Shown: one piece after another, positions 6,577 through 13,217 of the stretch | Layout of the letters: the number at the start of each line of letters is the position of its first letter | Numbering within the stretch: position 1 is the stretch's first letter | Source: Planctomycetota bacterium | GTDB taxonomy: Bacteria; Planctomycetota; PUPC01; JABMSA01; JAUWKK01 | DNA length: 13,217 nucleotides | Reading direction: 5' to 3' | NCBI GenBank assembly: GCA_030614245.1 | Contig: JAUWKK010000036.1 | Coordinates: forward strand, 1-13,217 | Position numbers and translations under genes: made by a program | The notes under the pieces: model-generated | What the model saw: only the letters and a program-made list of their open reading frames with translations | Database searches by the model: none | Told to the model about the DNA's origin: nothing

Positions 6577-6676
6577 CCCGGGCATGCTTGCGGCTTGCCC
6601 AGGCGATCGGCACGTTACAGCGGGCATCACTTCCTCGTGGTTCATTCCACGCGATCTCGCCAGTCATGACGCCCGC
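6577..6676 (-). ncRNA. ZTP (pfl) riboswitch
   Basis: Minus-strand RNA. P1 is formed by GCGGGCGUCA (6667-6676) and UGAUGCCCGC (6620-6629), a 10-bp helix with one G-U. Inside it are the conserved AUGACUGGCGA (P1-P2 junction), P2 as CGUGG-AAUGAA-CCACG, and the GAGGAAGUGAU purine-rich segment. The 3' domain has GCCGAUCGCCUGGGCA (6596-6611), matching the family's CCG...CGCCUGGGC signature. UCGCC (6602-6606) can pair with GGCGA of the junction (pseudoknot), and CCUGGGCA/UGCCCGGG (6596-6603/6577-6584) forms the P3-type hairpin. This family binds ZMP/ZTP, which accumulate when 10-formyl-THF is short, and typically activates purine and folate one-carbon genes. It sits about 14 bases after the predicted transcription start and directs the AICAR transformylase gene. 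The assignment was made by reading motifs, with no covariance search. Confidence 0.93.
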
Positions 6677-6696
6677 TCTCGATTGTTTGTGGTGGG

Positions 6697-6725
6697 ATAT
6701 TAGCGCCGAGCAGCTTCCAGGTCAA
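6697..6725 (-). promoter_or_regulatory. Sigma70-type promoter of the riboswitch-AICAR transformylase transcript
   Basis: Minus strand: -35 TTGACC (6720-6725), a 17-base spacer and -10 TAATAT (6697-6702). The predicted start near 6690 lies just ahead of the first helix of the ZTP aptamer, giving a leader of about 290 bases before the ATG at 6400. Confidence 0.85.
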
Positions 6726-6836
6726 GAGAAACATTCCGGCGCAGAGCCGGTTGCGTTGTTCGGTGCCGCCTGCGGAGGGAATTGGAACCCCAGATGAACC
6801 CGCCACAGGCGGGCAGGCGGGGCGCAGGAGCCTCGG

Positions 6837-6865
6837 GAATCGGCAGGCTGGAAAGCCTGCCCCAC
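6837..6865 (+). repeat. 29-base direct repeat, right copy
   Basis: Identical by eye to 5154-5182 and in the same orientation, with the hairpin GCAGGCT-GGAA-AGCCTGC. It lies between the two divergent promoters. The rest of 6726-6898 has further repeat-like sequence, including 6744-6759, the inverse of 186-201, and no supported gene. Confidence 0.8.
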
Positions 6866-6898
6866 GATCTGAAGTCATACCCCATTCGCTGCCGAAAT

Positions 6899-6927
6899 TT
6901 GACTCATCCCGCCGTATTGGCTATACT
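6899..6927 (+). promoter_or_regulatory. Sigma70-type promoter of ileS
   Basis: TTGACT (6899-6904), a 17-base spacer and TATACT (6922-6927) have the same hexamers and spacing as the DUF1573 operon promoter at 3464-3492. The predicted start near 6934 gives a leader of about 80 bases. I saw no T-box elements in that leader. The promoter lies downstream of the longest possible ATG (6782), which argues for the GTG start at 7016. Confidence 0.85.
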
Positions 6928-7015
6928 TTCTCGCCATTCACTGCGCATAGCCGGTTTGAGTTCCAGCCGTGCTTTGGCTTGCGGCATTTTTTCGCAATCA
7001 CATGGAGAGACCGTT

Positions 7016-9832
7016 GTGCCTGGCTACAAGGAAACACTTAATCTGCCGAGGACGAACTTCCCGATGAAGGCCGACCTCGTCCGCCGCGAGCCGCAATTCC
7101 TCGAACTCTGGAACAAGATGGACATATACGGTCGGATTCGCGAGCGACGGGCCGGAGCCGAGAAATTCATTCTCCACGACGGCCCGCCGTATGCCAGCGG
7201 AAGCATTCACATAGGAACCGGCCTGAACAAGGTGCTCAAAGACATCATAGTCCGCTTCAAGACGATGCAGGGATACGATGCTCCGTTCATCCCCGGGTGG
7301 GATTGCCACGGGCTGCCGATCGAGCACCAGGTGATGAAGGAACTGGGCAAGGCGGCCCGGGACATGTCGGTGGAGGATATCCGCAGCCGGTGCCGCGAGT
7401 ATGCAACGGCGCATATCGGCCAGCATAAAGCACAATTCGCCGCATTGGGCGTCTTCGGCGACTGGGAGCGGCCGTACCTCACGCTCGACCATGAGTACGA
7501 GGCGGCCGTGATGGATGCGTTGGCCGATCTCGTCGAAAAGGGCTACATATATAAGGCGTTGCGCCCCATTCACTGGTGCATGCAATGCCGCACGGCGCTC
7601 GCCGAGGCAGAACTCGAATACGCCGAGGACGAGAGCCCCTCGATCTTCGTCAAGTTCCCGATGATCGACAGCGTTGCGGATCTTTACAACGGAATCGGTG
7701 ATGAGCCGGTCTCGGTGCTCATCTGGACGACGACGCCGTGGACTTTGCCTGCGAACCGCGCCATCGCTCTGCATCCTAATAGCGACTATGTCGCGGTCCG
7801 CTGGAACGATCCGAACACAGGTCGGCCCGAGGTGGTCATCCTGGCCGCCGAGCGGGTTGATGCCGTGATGCAAGCCGTTGGTGTGACGGAGTTTACGAAG
7901 CTGAACTCGTGCAGGGGCTCAGAGCTTGAGGGCCTGCGGTACCGGCACTGCCTCGATCCCGAGCGCCCCTGCCCGATCGTCTTGGCGAATTACGTAACTC
8001 TTGACGACGGCACGGGTTGCGTGCACACAGCCCCCGGGCACGGTCGTGAGGACTACCTGACAGGCCTGGAATATGATATTGAGATCGCCAGCCCGGTCGA
8101 TCAGGCGGGCCGCTTCACAGAGGATGCGAAGGTTTTCGCCGGAATGAAAGTATGGGATGCCAACCCGGAGATATGCAGCAAGCTGAAGAATGATGGTCTG
8201 CTGGTGCATGAGGAGGTGTTTTCGCACTCGTATCCGCACTGCTGGCGGTGCAAGAAGCCGGTGATCTTTCGCGCGACGGAGCAATGGTTCGTGAGCGTCG
8301 AGCACGAGCGCCTGCGTGAGCGGATGCTGGATGAGATAGCGAAAGTGAAGTGGGTCCCGGCTTGGGGCCGGAGCCGCATCGAGGCCATGGTGCAGGAGCG
8401 GCCCGACTGGTGCATCTCCAGGCAGCGTATCTGGGGCGTGCCGATCCCGGCATTCAACTGCAAATCGTGCGGGAAGGCCGTGCTGACGGTCGAAACCGTC
8501 AGGGCCGCGCAAAAGCTCTTCGCCGAAAGCGGCTCTGACGCCTGGTTTACGACCGATACCGCAGAGATCGTCCCCGCCGGGCTGGCCTGCCCCGTCTGCG
8601 GCGGAGCGGACTTCGAGAAGGAGACGGATATCCTCGATGTCTGGTTCGAATCATCTGTGAGCCATCGAGCCGTGATTGACGGCCGCGATGAGCTTACTTT
8701 TCCGGCCGACCTGTATCTCGAAGGCTCGGATCAGCACCGTGGCTGGTTCCAGGTGTCGCTGTTGTCGTCGGTGGCGGCTAACGATGCTGCTCCGTTCCGC
8801 ACGGTATTGACACACGGATTCGTCGTCGATGAGAATGGCCAGAAGATGTCGAAATCGCTCGGCAACTTCATCTCGCTCGAGGACGGGCTGAACGAGTTTG
8901 GCGGCGATATGCTCCGAATGTGGTCGGCTTCGGTCGATTATCGCCAGGATATCAATGTCTCTCGCGGCACGCTGCAGCATCTGTCGCAAGCCTATCGCCG
9001 CATCCGCAATACTTTCCGGCATCTGCTGGCAAATACGAGCGATTTCGACCCGGCAACTCATAAGGTGCCTTACGATCAGATGTTAGAGATCGACCGATGG
9101 GCATTGAGCCGCCTGCACAACTTGGTTGGGCAGGTGACGAAAGCCTACGAGGAATACCAATTCCACCGGGTCTGGCACATGGTGCATAATTTTTGCGCGG
9201 TGGAAATGAGTGCGTTCTATCTCGATGTGCTGAAAGACAGGCTGTATACGCTCGGAGCTGATTCTATCGAACGCCGCGCCGGGCAGACGGCCTTCCATGA
9301 GCTGCTGCTGACGCTCGTGCGGCTGATGGCGCCCATCCTCGTGCACACAACCGAGGAGGTCTGGCAGCAGATGGAAGGAAAAGTGGATGCGCCCAGCGTG
9401 CATCTCTCGAACTGGCCCGAAGCTGACGCGGACCGGATCGACGCCGATCTTGAGGCCCGCTGGGAGCGCCTCGGCAAGGTCCGTCAGGCAGTGAACAAGG
9501 CCCTCGAAGACGCCAAGCAGGCCAAGCTGATTGGCGGCTCCCTCGAGGCCTGCATCACTTTGAACGTAGCCGACCCCGGTCTGCTGGACTTCCTGCGAGA
9601 CTACAAGGATGAATTGCCGACCGTTTTTATTGTTTCCGAGGTGAAACTGCCGGATAAACCCGCCCCTGTAAGTGCCGAGAATGATATGGATACAGAGGTT
9701 ACCGTGGATGTACGCCGCTGCCAGCATGCTAAGTGCGAGCGGTGCTGGAACTTACGTGCATCCGTCGGGAGCAGTGCTGACCATCCTACGCTCTGCGGGC
9801 GTTGCGTCGGCGTGGTCATCGGAGCCCGGTAG
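7016..9832 (+). CDS. ileS: Isoleucyl-tRNA synthetase
   Basis: Cytoplasmic class I enzyme that charges tRNA-Ile with isoleucine. The GTG start is chosen because GGAGAG (7004-7009) lies 6 bases upstream, the promoter precedes it, and the product (938 residues) has the usual length. Motifs: HIGH-box variant HIGT (65-68) in 'PYASGSIHIGTGLNKVLKD'; GWDCHGLPIE (94-103); editing-domain WTTTPWTLPANRAI and HTAPGHGREDY; WCISRQRIWG; a zinc-knuckle pair (CKSCGK...CPVCGG) before DVWFESSVSH; KMSKS at 610-614; and a C-terminal zinc site with Cys907, Cys910, Cys927 and Cys930 (CERCW...CGRC). Everything expected for an active, editing-competent IleS is present. Unlike the common ileS-lspA arrangement, the next gene is purN, 47 bp downstream. 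Confidence 0.97.
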   Translation: MPGYKETLNLPRTNFPMKADLVRREPQFLELWNKMDIYGRIRERRAGAEKFILHDGPPYASGSIHIGTGLNKVLKDIIVRFKTMQGYDAPFIPGWDCHGLPIEHQVMKELGKAARDMSVEDIRSRCREYATAHIGQHKAQFAALGVFGDWERPYLTLDHEYEAAVMDALADLVEKGYIYKALRPIHWCMQCRTALAEAELEYAEDESPSIFVKFPMIDSVADLYNGIGDEPVSVLIWTTTPWTLPANRAIALHPNSDYVAVRWNDPNTGRPEVVILAAERVDAVMQAVGVTEFTKLNSCRGSELEGLRYRHCLDPERPCPIVLANYVTLDDGTGCVHTAPGHGREDYLTGLEYDIEIASPVDQAGRFTEDAKVFAGMKVWDANPEICSKLKNDGLLVHEEVFSHSYPHCWRCKKPVIFRATEQWFVSVEHERLRERMLDEIAKVKWVPAWGRSRIEAMVQERPDWCISRQRIWGVPIPAFNCKSCGKAVLTVETVRAAQKLFAESGSDAWFTTDTAEIVPAGLACPVCGGADFEKETDILDVWFESSVSHRAVIDGRDELTFPADLYLEGSDQHRGWFQVSLLSSVAANDAAPFRTVLTHGFVVDENGQKMSKSLGNFISLEDGLNEFGGDMLRMWSASVDYRQDINVSRGTLQHLSQAYRRIRNTFRHLLANTSDFDPATHKVPYDQMLEIDRWALSRLHNLVGQVTKAYEEYQFHRVWHMVHNFCAVEMSAFYLDVLKDRLYTLGADSIERRAGQTAFHELLLTLVRLMAPILVHTTEEVWQQMEGKVDAPSVHLSNWPEADADRIDADLEARWERLGKVRQAVNKALEDAKQAKLIGGSLEACITLNVADPGLLDFLRDYKDELPTVFIVSEVKLPDKPAPVSAENDMDTEVTVDVRRCQHAKCERCWNLRASVGSSADHPTLCGRCVGVVIGAR

Positions 9833-9871
9833 GGGCGGTTTGTGAACCGCCCCCTCCTCTGTGAAGGGAGG
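9832..9871 (+). promoter_or_regulatory. Two overlapping hairpins in the ileS-purN gap, the second covering the purN Shine-Dalgarno
   Basis: GGGGCGGTT (9832-9840) and AACCGCCCC (9845-9853) form a perfect 9-bp stem with a TGTG loop that starts inside the ileS stop codon. A second possible stem pairs CCTCCT (9853-9858) with GGGAGG (9866-9871, one G-U), which is the purN Shine-Dalgarno. The two share base 9853. No U-tract follows, so termination is not indicated. The first palindrome resembles common dispersed repeats; a regulatory effect is inference. Confidence 0.55.
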
Positions 9872-9879
9872 ATGGCCGA

Positions 9880-10512
9880 ATGCCTGAGAAGAAGTTGAAG
9901 CTCGCAGTGCTGCTTTCAGGGGGCGGAACGACATTGCAGAACATCCTCGAGCATATAGATGCGGGCGAGCTGCCGGCGCGTGTCGTAACGGTCATAGGCT
10001 CGAAGCCCGGTGCATATGGCCTCGAGCGAGCCAGGCGTAACAACATCGACACACACGTTATACGCCGAAAAGACTTCGCTGATACCGCTGCCTTCAGCGA
10101 CGAAATCACAGGGACATTGAAGCCCTATGAGCCGGATCTGATCCTGCTGGCAGGATTTATGCTGTTGTATCGCATTCCGGAAGAATTCATGGGAAAGGTG
10201 ATGAACATCCACCCGGCCCTGATCCCGGCATTCTGCGGCAAAGGCTATTACGGGCATCACGTCCACGAGGCCGTCCTGGAATGTGGCGCCAAGGTGTCGG
10301 GATGCACGGTGCACTTTGTTGACAACGAGTACGATAAAGGCCCGATCATCATACAGAAGGCGGTTCAAGTTCCCGAGGACGCGACACCCGAGACACTGGC
10401 CGCAAAGGTATTTGAAAAGGAATGTGAGGCATATCCGGAGGCGATAAGGCGCTTTGCCGAAAAGCGCCTCCAGATCGAAGGACGACGGGTCAGGATCCTC
10501 AGTAACCAGTAA
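9880..10512 (+). CDS. purN: Phosphoribosylglycinamide (GAR) formyltransferase
   Basis: Transfers formyl from 10-formyl-THF to GAR, the third step of de novo purine synthesis. The 210-residue protein has the N-terminal phosphate-binding loop LLSGGGTTLQN (11-21) and AGFMLLYRIP (91-100). Catalytic positions are Asn109 and His111 in MNIHPALIPAF, and Asp152 in VDNEYDKGP, which I align with Asn106/His108/Asp144 of E. coli PurN. The segment FCGKGYYGHHVHEAV replaces the shorter 'PG-HTH' type loop. ATG at 9880 has GGAGG (9867-9871) 8 bases upstream. It follows ileS and probably shares its transcript. With the AICAR transformylase at 5225-6400, both 10-formyl-THF-dependent purine steps are encoded within about 5 kb but on opposite strands. 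Its stop codon lies inside CAGTAAA repeat sequence. Confidence 0.95.
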   Translation: MPEKKLKLAVLLSGGGTTLQNILEHIDAGELPARVVTVIGSKPGAYGLERARRNNIDTHVIRRKDFADTAAFSDEITGTLKPYEPDLILLAGFMLLYRIPEEFMGKVMNIHPALIPAFCGKGYYGHHVHEAVLECGAKVSGCTVHFVDNEYDKGPIIIQKAVQVPEDATPETLAAKVFEKECEAYPEAIRRFAEKRLQIEGRRVRILSNQ

Positions 10513-10555
10513 ACAGTAAACTGGAAAGCGGATACTGAATACTGGATACTGAATT
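10504..10555. repeat. Short CAGTAAA / ATACTGA heptad cluster
   Basis: CAGTAAACAGTAAACTGG (about 10507-10524) is followed by ATACTGAATACTGGATACTG (about 10532-10551), which on the minus strand reads as CAGTATC/CAGTATT heptads. The unit is the same type as in the array at 13041-13152. The purN stop codon (10510-10512) falls inside it. Confidence 0.7.
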
Positions 10556-10571
10556 TGGAGAAGTAACGCTT

Positions 10572-11759
10572 ATGGATGCCGCCAATAGCCTGGCCAATAA
10601 ACTTCTGGAAGAATCGGCTGCGCGTAATGAGGAGTGGATCAGGGCACTGCGCGAGATGTCTTTGGGCCTTATCCGCCATTTGCGCAATTCACCGGCTTCT
10701 GAAGGCGAACCTCGTGAAATGCTCGACGAGATCGCGCAGCGCGTCCACACTTCCGGCGATCCAGCCGAACTTCACGCAATATCACGGAATCTTCGCGAAA
10801 TCTGCGACAACCTTGACAGCGTCGCCGAATTACTCGCCTACGGTTCTTTTCACAGACGGCACGACGAGTTAAAGACCTTAATCACCACTGTCACGACCGG
10901 TGTCAAGATACTCTGTGCCAACAGCGAAGAGCTCAAGAGCACTCTCGGCAATGAAATAGAGAACATCGAGAATCTCCTCGAAGAAGGAGATCCGCTGGCG
11001 GCCGGCGAGAAGCTCCTCAGCATCTCATCCTCGATACTCGGTGCGTCGCAAGAGTTCAAGAGTGAAGTGGCTGCCGTTCAGACGGAGATGGAATCCACGT
11101 CCGATCGCATCAAAGAGTTGGAGGATGAGCTGGAGGCAAAGCGGCATGAAAGCCAGATTGACAACCTGACACGGCTCTACAACCGTCGGGCCTTCAACGA
11201 GATGATGAACAAGACTCTCGATGGCGAAGGTGTCCGGACCCCGTGCGCGCTCATAGTAGTAGATATCGATCAGTTCAAGAAGGTCAACGAGACTCACGGG
11301 CATCGTATCGGCGATGCACTGCTGGTGAAGGTGGCACGCACAGTCGATCGTCTGACCCCCGAGGGCTCCTTCGCGGCTCGATACGACGGTGAAGAATTTG
11401 CGATGCTCCTCGCTTCGGCCTCGCTCGCAGCGGCCGAGGATATGGCGGTGTCAATACGCTCCAGCGTCAACTCCGCCCGATGGTCCTACGAGCGGGATGG
11501 TGAGGAGCATGCCCTTACCGCCACGATCAGCCTCGGAGTCGCGCTTTTACGCAACTACGACACGGCATACAGCGTCATTGCAAGAGCCGACAAGGCCCTG
11601 TGTCTCGCGAAGGAATCCGGCGGCGATCAGGTGCGAACGGAGCTCGAGTTAGATGCCACGCCTCTACGCGAGCCTCTCGAGATACCTCAGTCCGACCGCT
11701 CCACGCCCTTCCCACGGCGTGGCGATGATGACGGAGAAGAAGCACATGCAAGATGCTGA
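10572..11759 (+). CDS. GGDEF-domain protein with degenerate signature (DGEEF), paralogue of the next gene
   Basis: The 395-residue soluble protein has no signal peptide or membrane segment. GGAG (10557-10560) lies 11 bases before the ATG. Layout: one copy of a 58-residue helical module (24-81), a coiled-coil region (about 95-195, including IKELEDELEAKRHE), and a GGDEF domain (about 196-357) with DNLTRLYNRRAF, DIDQFKKVN (231-239) and GHRIGD. The signature reads YDGEEF (272-276), with Asp for the first Gly. The usual ADKALY...AKESGRN motif reads ADKALCLAKESGGD. No RxxD inhibitory site precedes the signature. GGDEF domains make c-di-GMP from two GTP as dimers. These substitutions suggest reduced or lost activity, perhaps a regulatory partner of the next protein. 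The last codons overlap the start of the next gene by 14 bp, and the C-terminal tail after about 360 is unrelated in sequence. Confidence 0.88.
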   Translation: MDAANSLANKLLEESAARNEEWIRALREMSLGLIRHLRNSPASEGEPREMLDEIAQRVHTSGDPAELHAISRNLREICDNLDSVAELLAYGSFHRRHDELKTLITTVTTGVKILCANSEELKSTLGNEIENIENLLEEGDPLAAGEKLLSISSSILGASQEFKSEVAAVQTEMESTSDRIKELEDELEAKRHESQIDNLTRLYNRRAFNEMMNKTLDGEGVRTPCALIVVDIDQFKKVNETHGHRIGDALLVKVARTVDRLTPEGSFAARYDGEEFAMLLASASLAAAEDMAVSIRSSVNSARWSYERDGEEHALTATISLGVALLRNYDTAYSVIARADKALCLAKESGGDQVRTELELDATPLREPLEIPQSDRSTPFPRRGDDDGEEAHARC

Positions 11760-13032
11760 CCACCTCACAGATCTGGCCGTCGAAGAACCGGTCGGCGATG
11801 TAGAGATGGCCGAGTCTCTGCGCGGAATGGTCCAGAATCTCATCGACCATCTGCGCGACGGCTCGAGCTCGGGGGGCAAAGAGCGCAAAGCCCTCGAAGA
11901 ACTGTCCGAGCGCATCCGCGCATGCACCGATCCCGAGGAACTCCAATCACTCACGAATGAAATGATCACCACCTGCAAGAAGCTCGGCATCTCCAGCGAA
12001 CAGAGCAATGTCGGAGAGCTCCTGCGTGAGATGGTCCAGAACCTCATCGGCCACGTGCGCAACCGTTCACATGCGGATTGTCGTTCCCGGCAGTTTCTCG
12101 ATGGCCTTGCTGCGCGCCTCCATGAAACCAACGAGCCCGAAGCGCTCGCCAAGCTGTCCAACGAACTCAACCTCGCCTGCATCGACATAGACAGCGAGAA
12201 TCAGCAGGCCATTCAGAAGGCCCTGGACGAACGGCAGCAGGGGCTGAAGGCTGTCATTGAAACCCTCGCCACGGGAATGAAGAACCTCACGTCAAGCAAT
12301 GACGGCCTCAGCAGCACTATCAGCGCCGAACTCAAGAACATCGAACAGACAGTCGCCTCCGACGACCCCCTGGCGGCCGGCGAAACAATGATCAAGATAT
12401 CACAGAAACTCCTTGGTGCAACAAAGAAGGCTCAAGGCGAAATCAAGTCTGCACAGACTCAGATGCACGAGGCCTCATCCCGCGTTAAACAACTCGAGCA
12501 AGAGCTTGAGGAAACGCGCAAACAGAGCCTCATCGACGGTCTGACCCACCTCCACAACCGTCGCGCCTTCGACGACACCATGGATGACACGCTCGAGAAA
12601 AAGGGGGTTGAGTGGCCTTGCTCTCTTCTCATGCTCGATATCGATCACTTCAAGAGAGTCAACGACACCCACGGGCACCTCATAGGCGACGCACTCCTGA
12701 TGAGACTTGCTCGCATCCTTGAAGCCGCAATTGACGAAAAGTCCTTTGCCGCCCGCTACGGCGGCGAGGAGTTTGCAGTCATAGTCGGGTGCTCCACGCT
12801 CAGCACCGCCAAGGACCTCGCGGAAGAGATACGCGACGCAGTCAAGAACTCCCGTTGGACTTACAAGCGCGAAGACGAAGCGCGGGTTCTCTCCGCCACG
12901 GTCAGCATCGGCATTGCACACTTCCGCAACAACGACACCACTGAGTCCGTAATAGGGCGTGCCGACAAGGCCATGTACCTCGCCAAAGAATCAGGCCGCA
13001 ACCAGTCACGAACCGAACTCGAAATCGAGTAG
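11746..13032 (+). CDS. Diguanylate cyclase (GGEEF) with duplicated N-terminal module
   Basis: The start at MQDADHL is chosen because GGAG (11733-11736) lies 9 bases upstream. Earlier in-frame ATGs (11653, 11725, 11728) lack this and lie deeper in the upstream gene. The 428-residue soluble protein has two gapless copies of a 58-residue module (23-80 and 91-148, each beginning ExLRxMVQNLIxH), a coiled-coil region (about 150-260, VKQLEQELEETRKQ), then a GGDEF domain (about 261-424). The domain has DIDHFKRVNDTHGH (298-311), GGEEF (339-343) and ADKAMYLAKESGRN (406-419), all canonical, so synthesis of c-di-GMP from GTP is expected. No RxxD inhibitory site lies upstream of GGEEF. The 14-bp overlap with the preceding paralogue implies translational coupling, perhaps matched amounts of both proteins. 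The signal sensed is unknown. Confidence 0.93.
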   Translation: MQDADHLTDLAVEEPVGDVEMAESLRGMVQNLIDHLRDGSSSGGKERKALEELSERIRACTDPEELQSLTNEMITTCKKLGISSEQSNVGELLREMVQNLIGHVRNRSHADCRSRQFLDGLAARLHETNEPEALAKLSNELNLACIDIDSENQQAIQKALDERQQGLKAVIETLATGMKNLTSSNDGLSSTISAELKNIEQTVASDDPLAAGETMIKISQKLLGATKKAQGEIKSAQTQMHEASSRVKQLEQELEETRKQSLIDGLTHLHNRRAFDDTMDDTLEKKGVEWPCSLLMLDIDHFKRVNDTHGHLIGDALLMRLARILEAAIDEKSFAARYGGEEFAVIVGCSTLSTAKDLAEEIRDAVKNSRWTYKREDEARVLSATVSIGIAHFRNNDTTESVIGRADKAMYLAKESGRNQSRTELEIE

Positions 13033-13040
13033 CCCCCATT

Positions 13041-13152
13041 CAGTGGCCAGTGAGCAGTGAGCAGTGACCAGTGATCAGTATTCAGTGGCCAGTGTTCAGT
13101 GACCAGTGTTCAGTGTTCAGTGTTCAGTGACCAGTGTTCAGTATTCAGTATC
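13041..13152 (+). repeat. Heptanucleotide tandem array, 16 units of CAGTGNN/CAGTATN
   Basis: Sixteen consecutive 7-base units, all starting CAGT, run without gaps: CAGTGGC, CAGTGAG (twice), CAGTGAC, CAGTGAT, CAGTATT, CAGTGGC, CAGTGTT, CAGTGAC, CAGTGTT (three times), CAGTGAC, CAGTGTT, CAGTATT, CAGTATC. It starts 8 bases after the stop of the diguanylate cyclase gene. No spacer structure or flanking cas genes are seen, so it is a minisatellite-like array and not CRISPR. Confidence 0.92.
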
Positions 13153-13217
13153 ATGATTCTTCACTGCTTACTTCTTACTGATACTAACAGGAGCGACATA
13201 TACTGAACATGCCGCTA

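Noticed and set aside
6401..6667. N-terminal extension of the AICAR transformylase frame to an ATG at 6667, and a separate small frame at 6442-6645 on the minus strand
   Set aside because: Both run through the ZTP aptamer and a dispersed repeat, lack a Shine-Dalgarno, and resemble no protein. The start at 6400 has GGAGGT and begins exactly at the domain edge.
6782..7015. ATG-initiated longer version of IleS
   Set aside because: The ATG lies upstream of the promoter at 6899-6927, and the added residues translate repeat sequence. The GTG at 7016 has GGAGAG and gives the usual length.
6934..7015. T-box leader for ileS
   Set aside because: The leader is only about 80 bases, with no T-box sequence, specifier loop or terminator visible.
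7208..7222. HIGH motif reading HIGT in IleS as a sign of an inactive enzyme
   Set aside because: The last His of this box varies in class I synthetases, and every other motif (GWDCHGLP, KMSKS, editing and zinc sites) is intact.
13041..13152. CRISPR array
   Set aside because: The period is only 7 bases, with no 25-40 base repeats, no unique spacers and no cas genes.
13189..13217. Start of a further gene at ATG 13209 after AGGAG (13189-13193)
   Set aside because: The spacing (15 bases) is long and only three codons remain in the window, so it cannot be supported.

Overview
The window is GC-rich and densely coded, with repeat-laden intergenic DNA, from what looks like an uncultivated Gram-negative bacterium. 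Lipoproteins, a SPOR-domain protein, DUF1573 proteins and a c554-type multiheme protein imply a periplasm and outer membrane. Many short palindromic and dispersed repeats, with motifs such as 'gataaacacggataa', 'cccacggcaacgccgtggg' and 'gccccgaaggggc', recall Planctomycetota-like or related uncultivated lineages. This placement is an impression from repeat style and gene content; no rRNA or marker tree was available.

Left arm (227-4631, all minus strand): two tandem copies of a promoter plus DUF1573 gene. The promoter-proximal copy (3558-4631) stands alone. The second copy (2325-3425) overlaps by 4 bp (ATGA) a lipoprotein gene that fuses a degenerate 5'-nucleotidase-like metallophosphoesterase domain to a four-heme c554-type cytochrome (1045-2328). 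A TPR/SPOR lipoprotein (227-1006) follows. Both DUF1573 genes have near-consensus sigma70-type promoters. A relic of the cytochrome gene's start codon after the first copy shows how the tandem duplication arose. The set looks like a cell-envelope or redox module of unknown function.

Middle (4632-7015): repeat-filled spacer, then a stand-alone AICAR transformylase gene (5225-6400, minus). It is preceded by a clear ZTP (pfl-type) riboswitch at about 6577-6676 and a strong promoter (TTGACC-N17-TAATAT, 6697-6725). The riboswitch senses ZMP/ZTP, the substrate pool of the enzyme it precedes. A repeat-derived hairpin sits between aptamer and gene.

Right arm (6899-13032, plus strand): a promoter (TTGACT-N17-TATACT, 6899-6927) drives ileS from a GTG start at 7016. 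purN (GAR transformylase, the other 10-formyl-THF-dependent purine enzyme) follows, then two paralogous cytoplasmic GGDEF proteins whose genes overlap by 14 bp. The first has a degenerate active-site motif (DGEEF). The second is canonical (GGEEF) and carries a duplicated 58-residue N-terminal module that I do not recognise and that occurs once in the first. The window ends in a 16-copy heptanucleotide array (CAGTGNN).

Most notable: the ZTP riboswitch-AICAR transformylase unit; the fossilised DUF1573 duplication; the metallophosphoesterase-cytochrome fusion with missing metal ligands; and the canonical/degenerate diguanylate cyclase pair sharing an unnamed sensory module.
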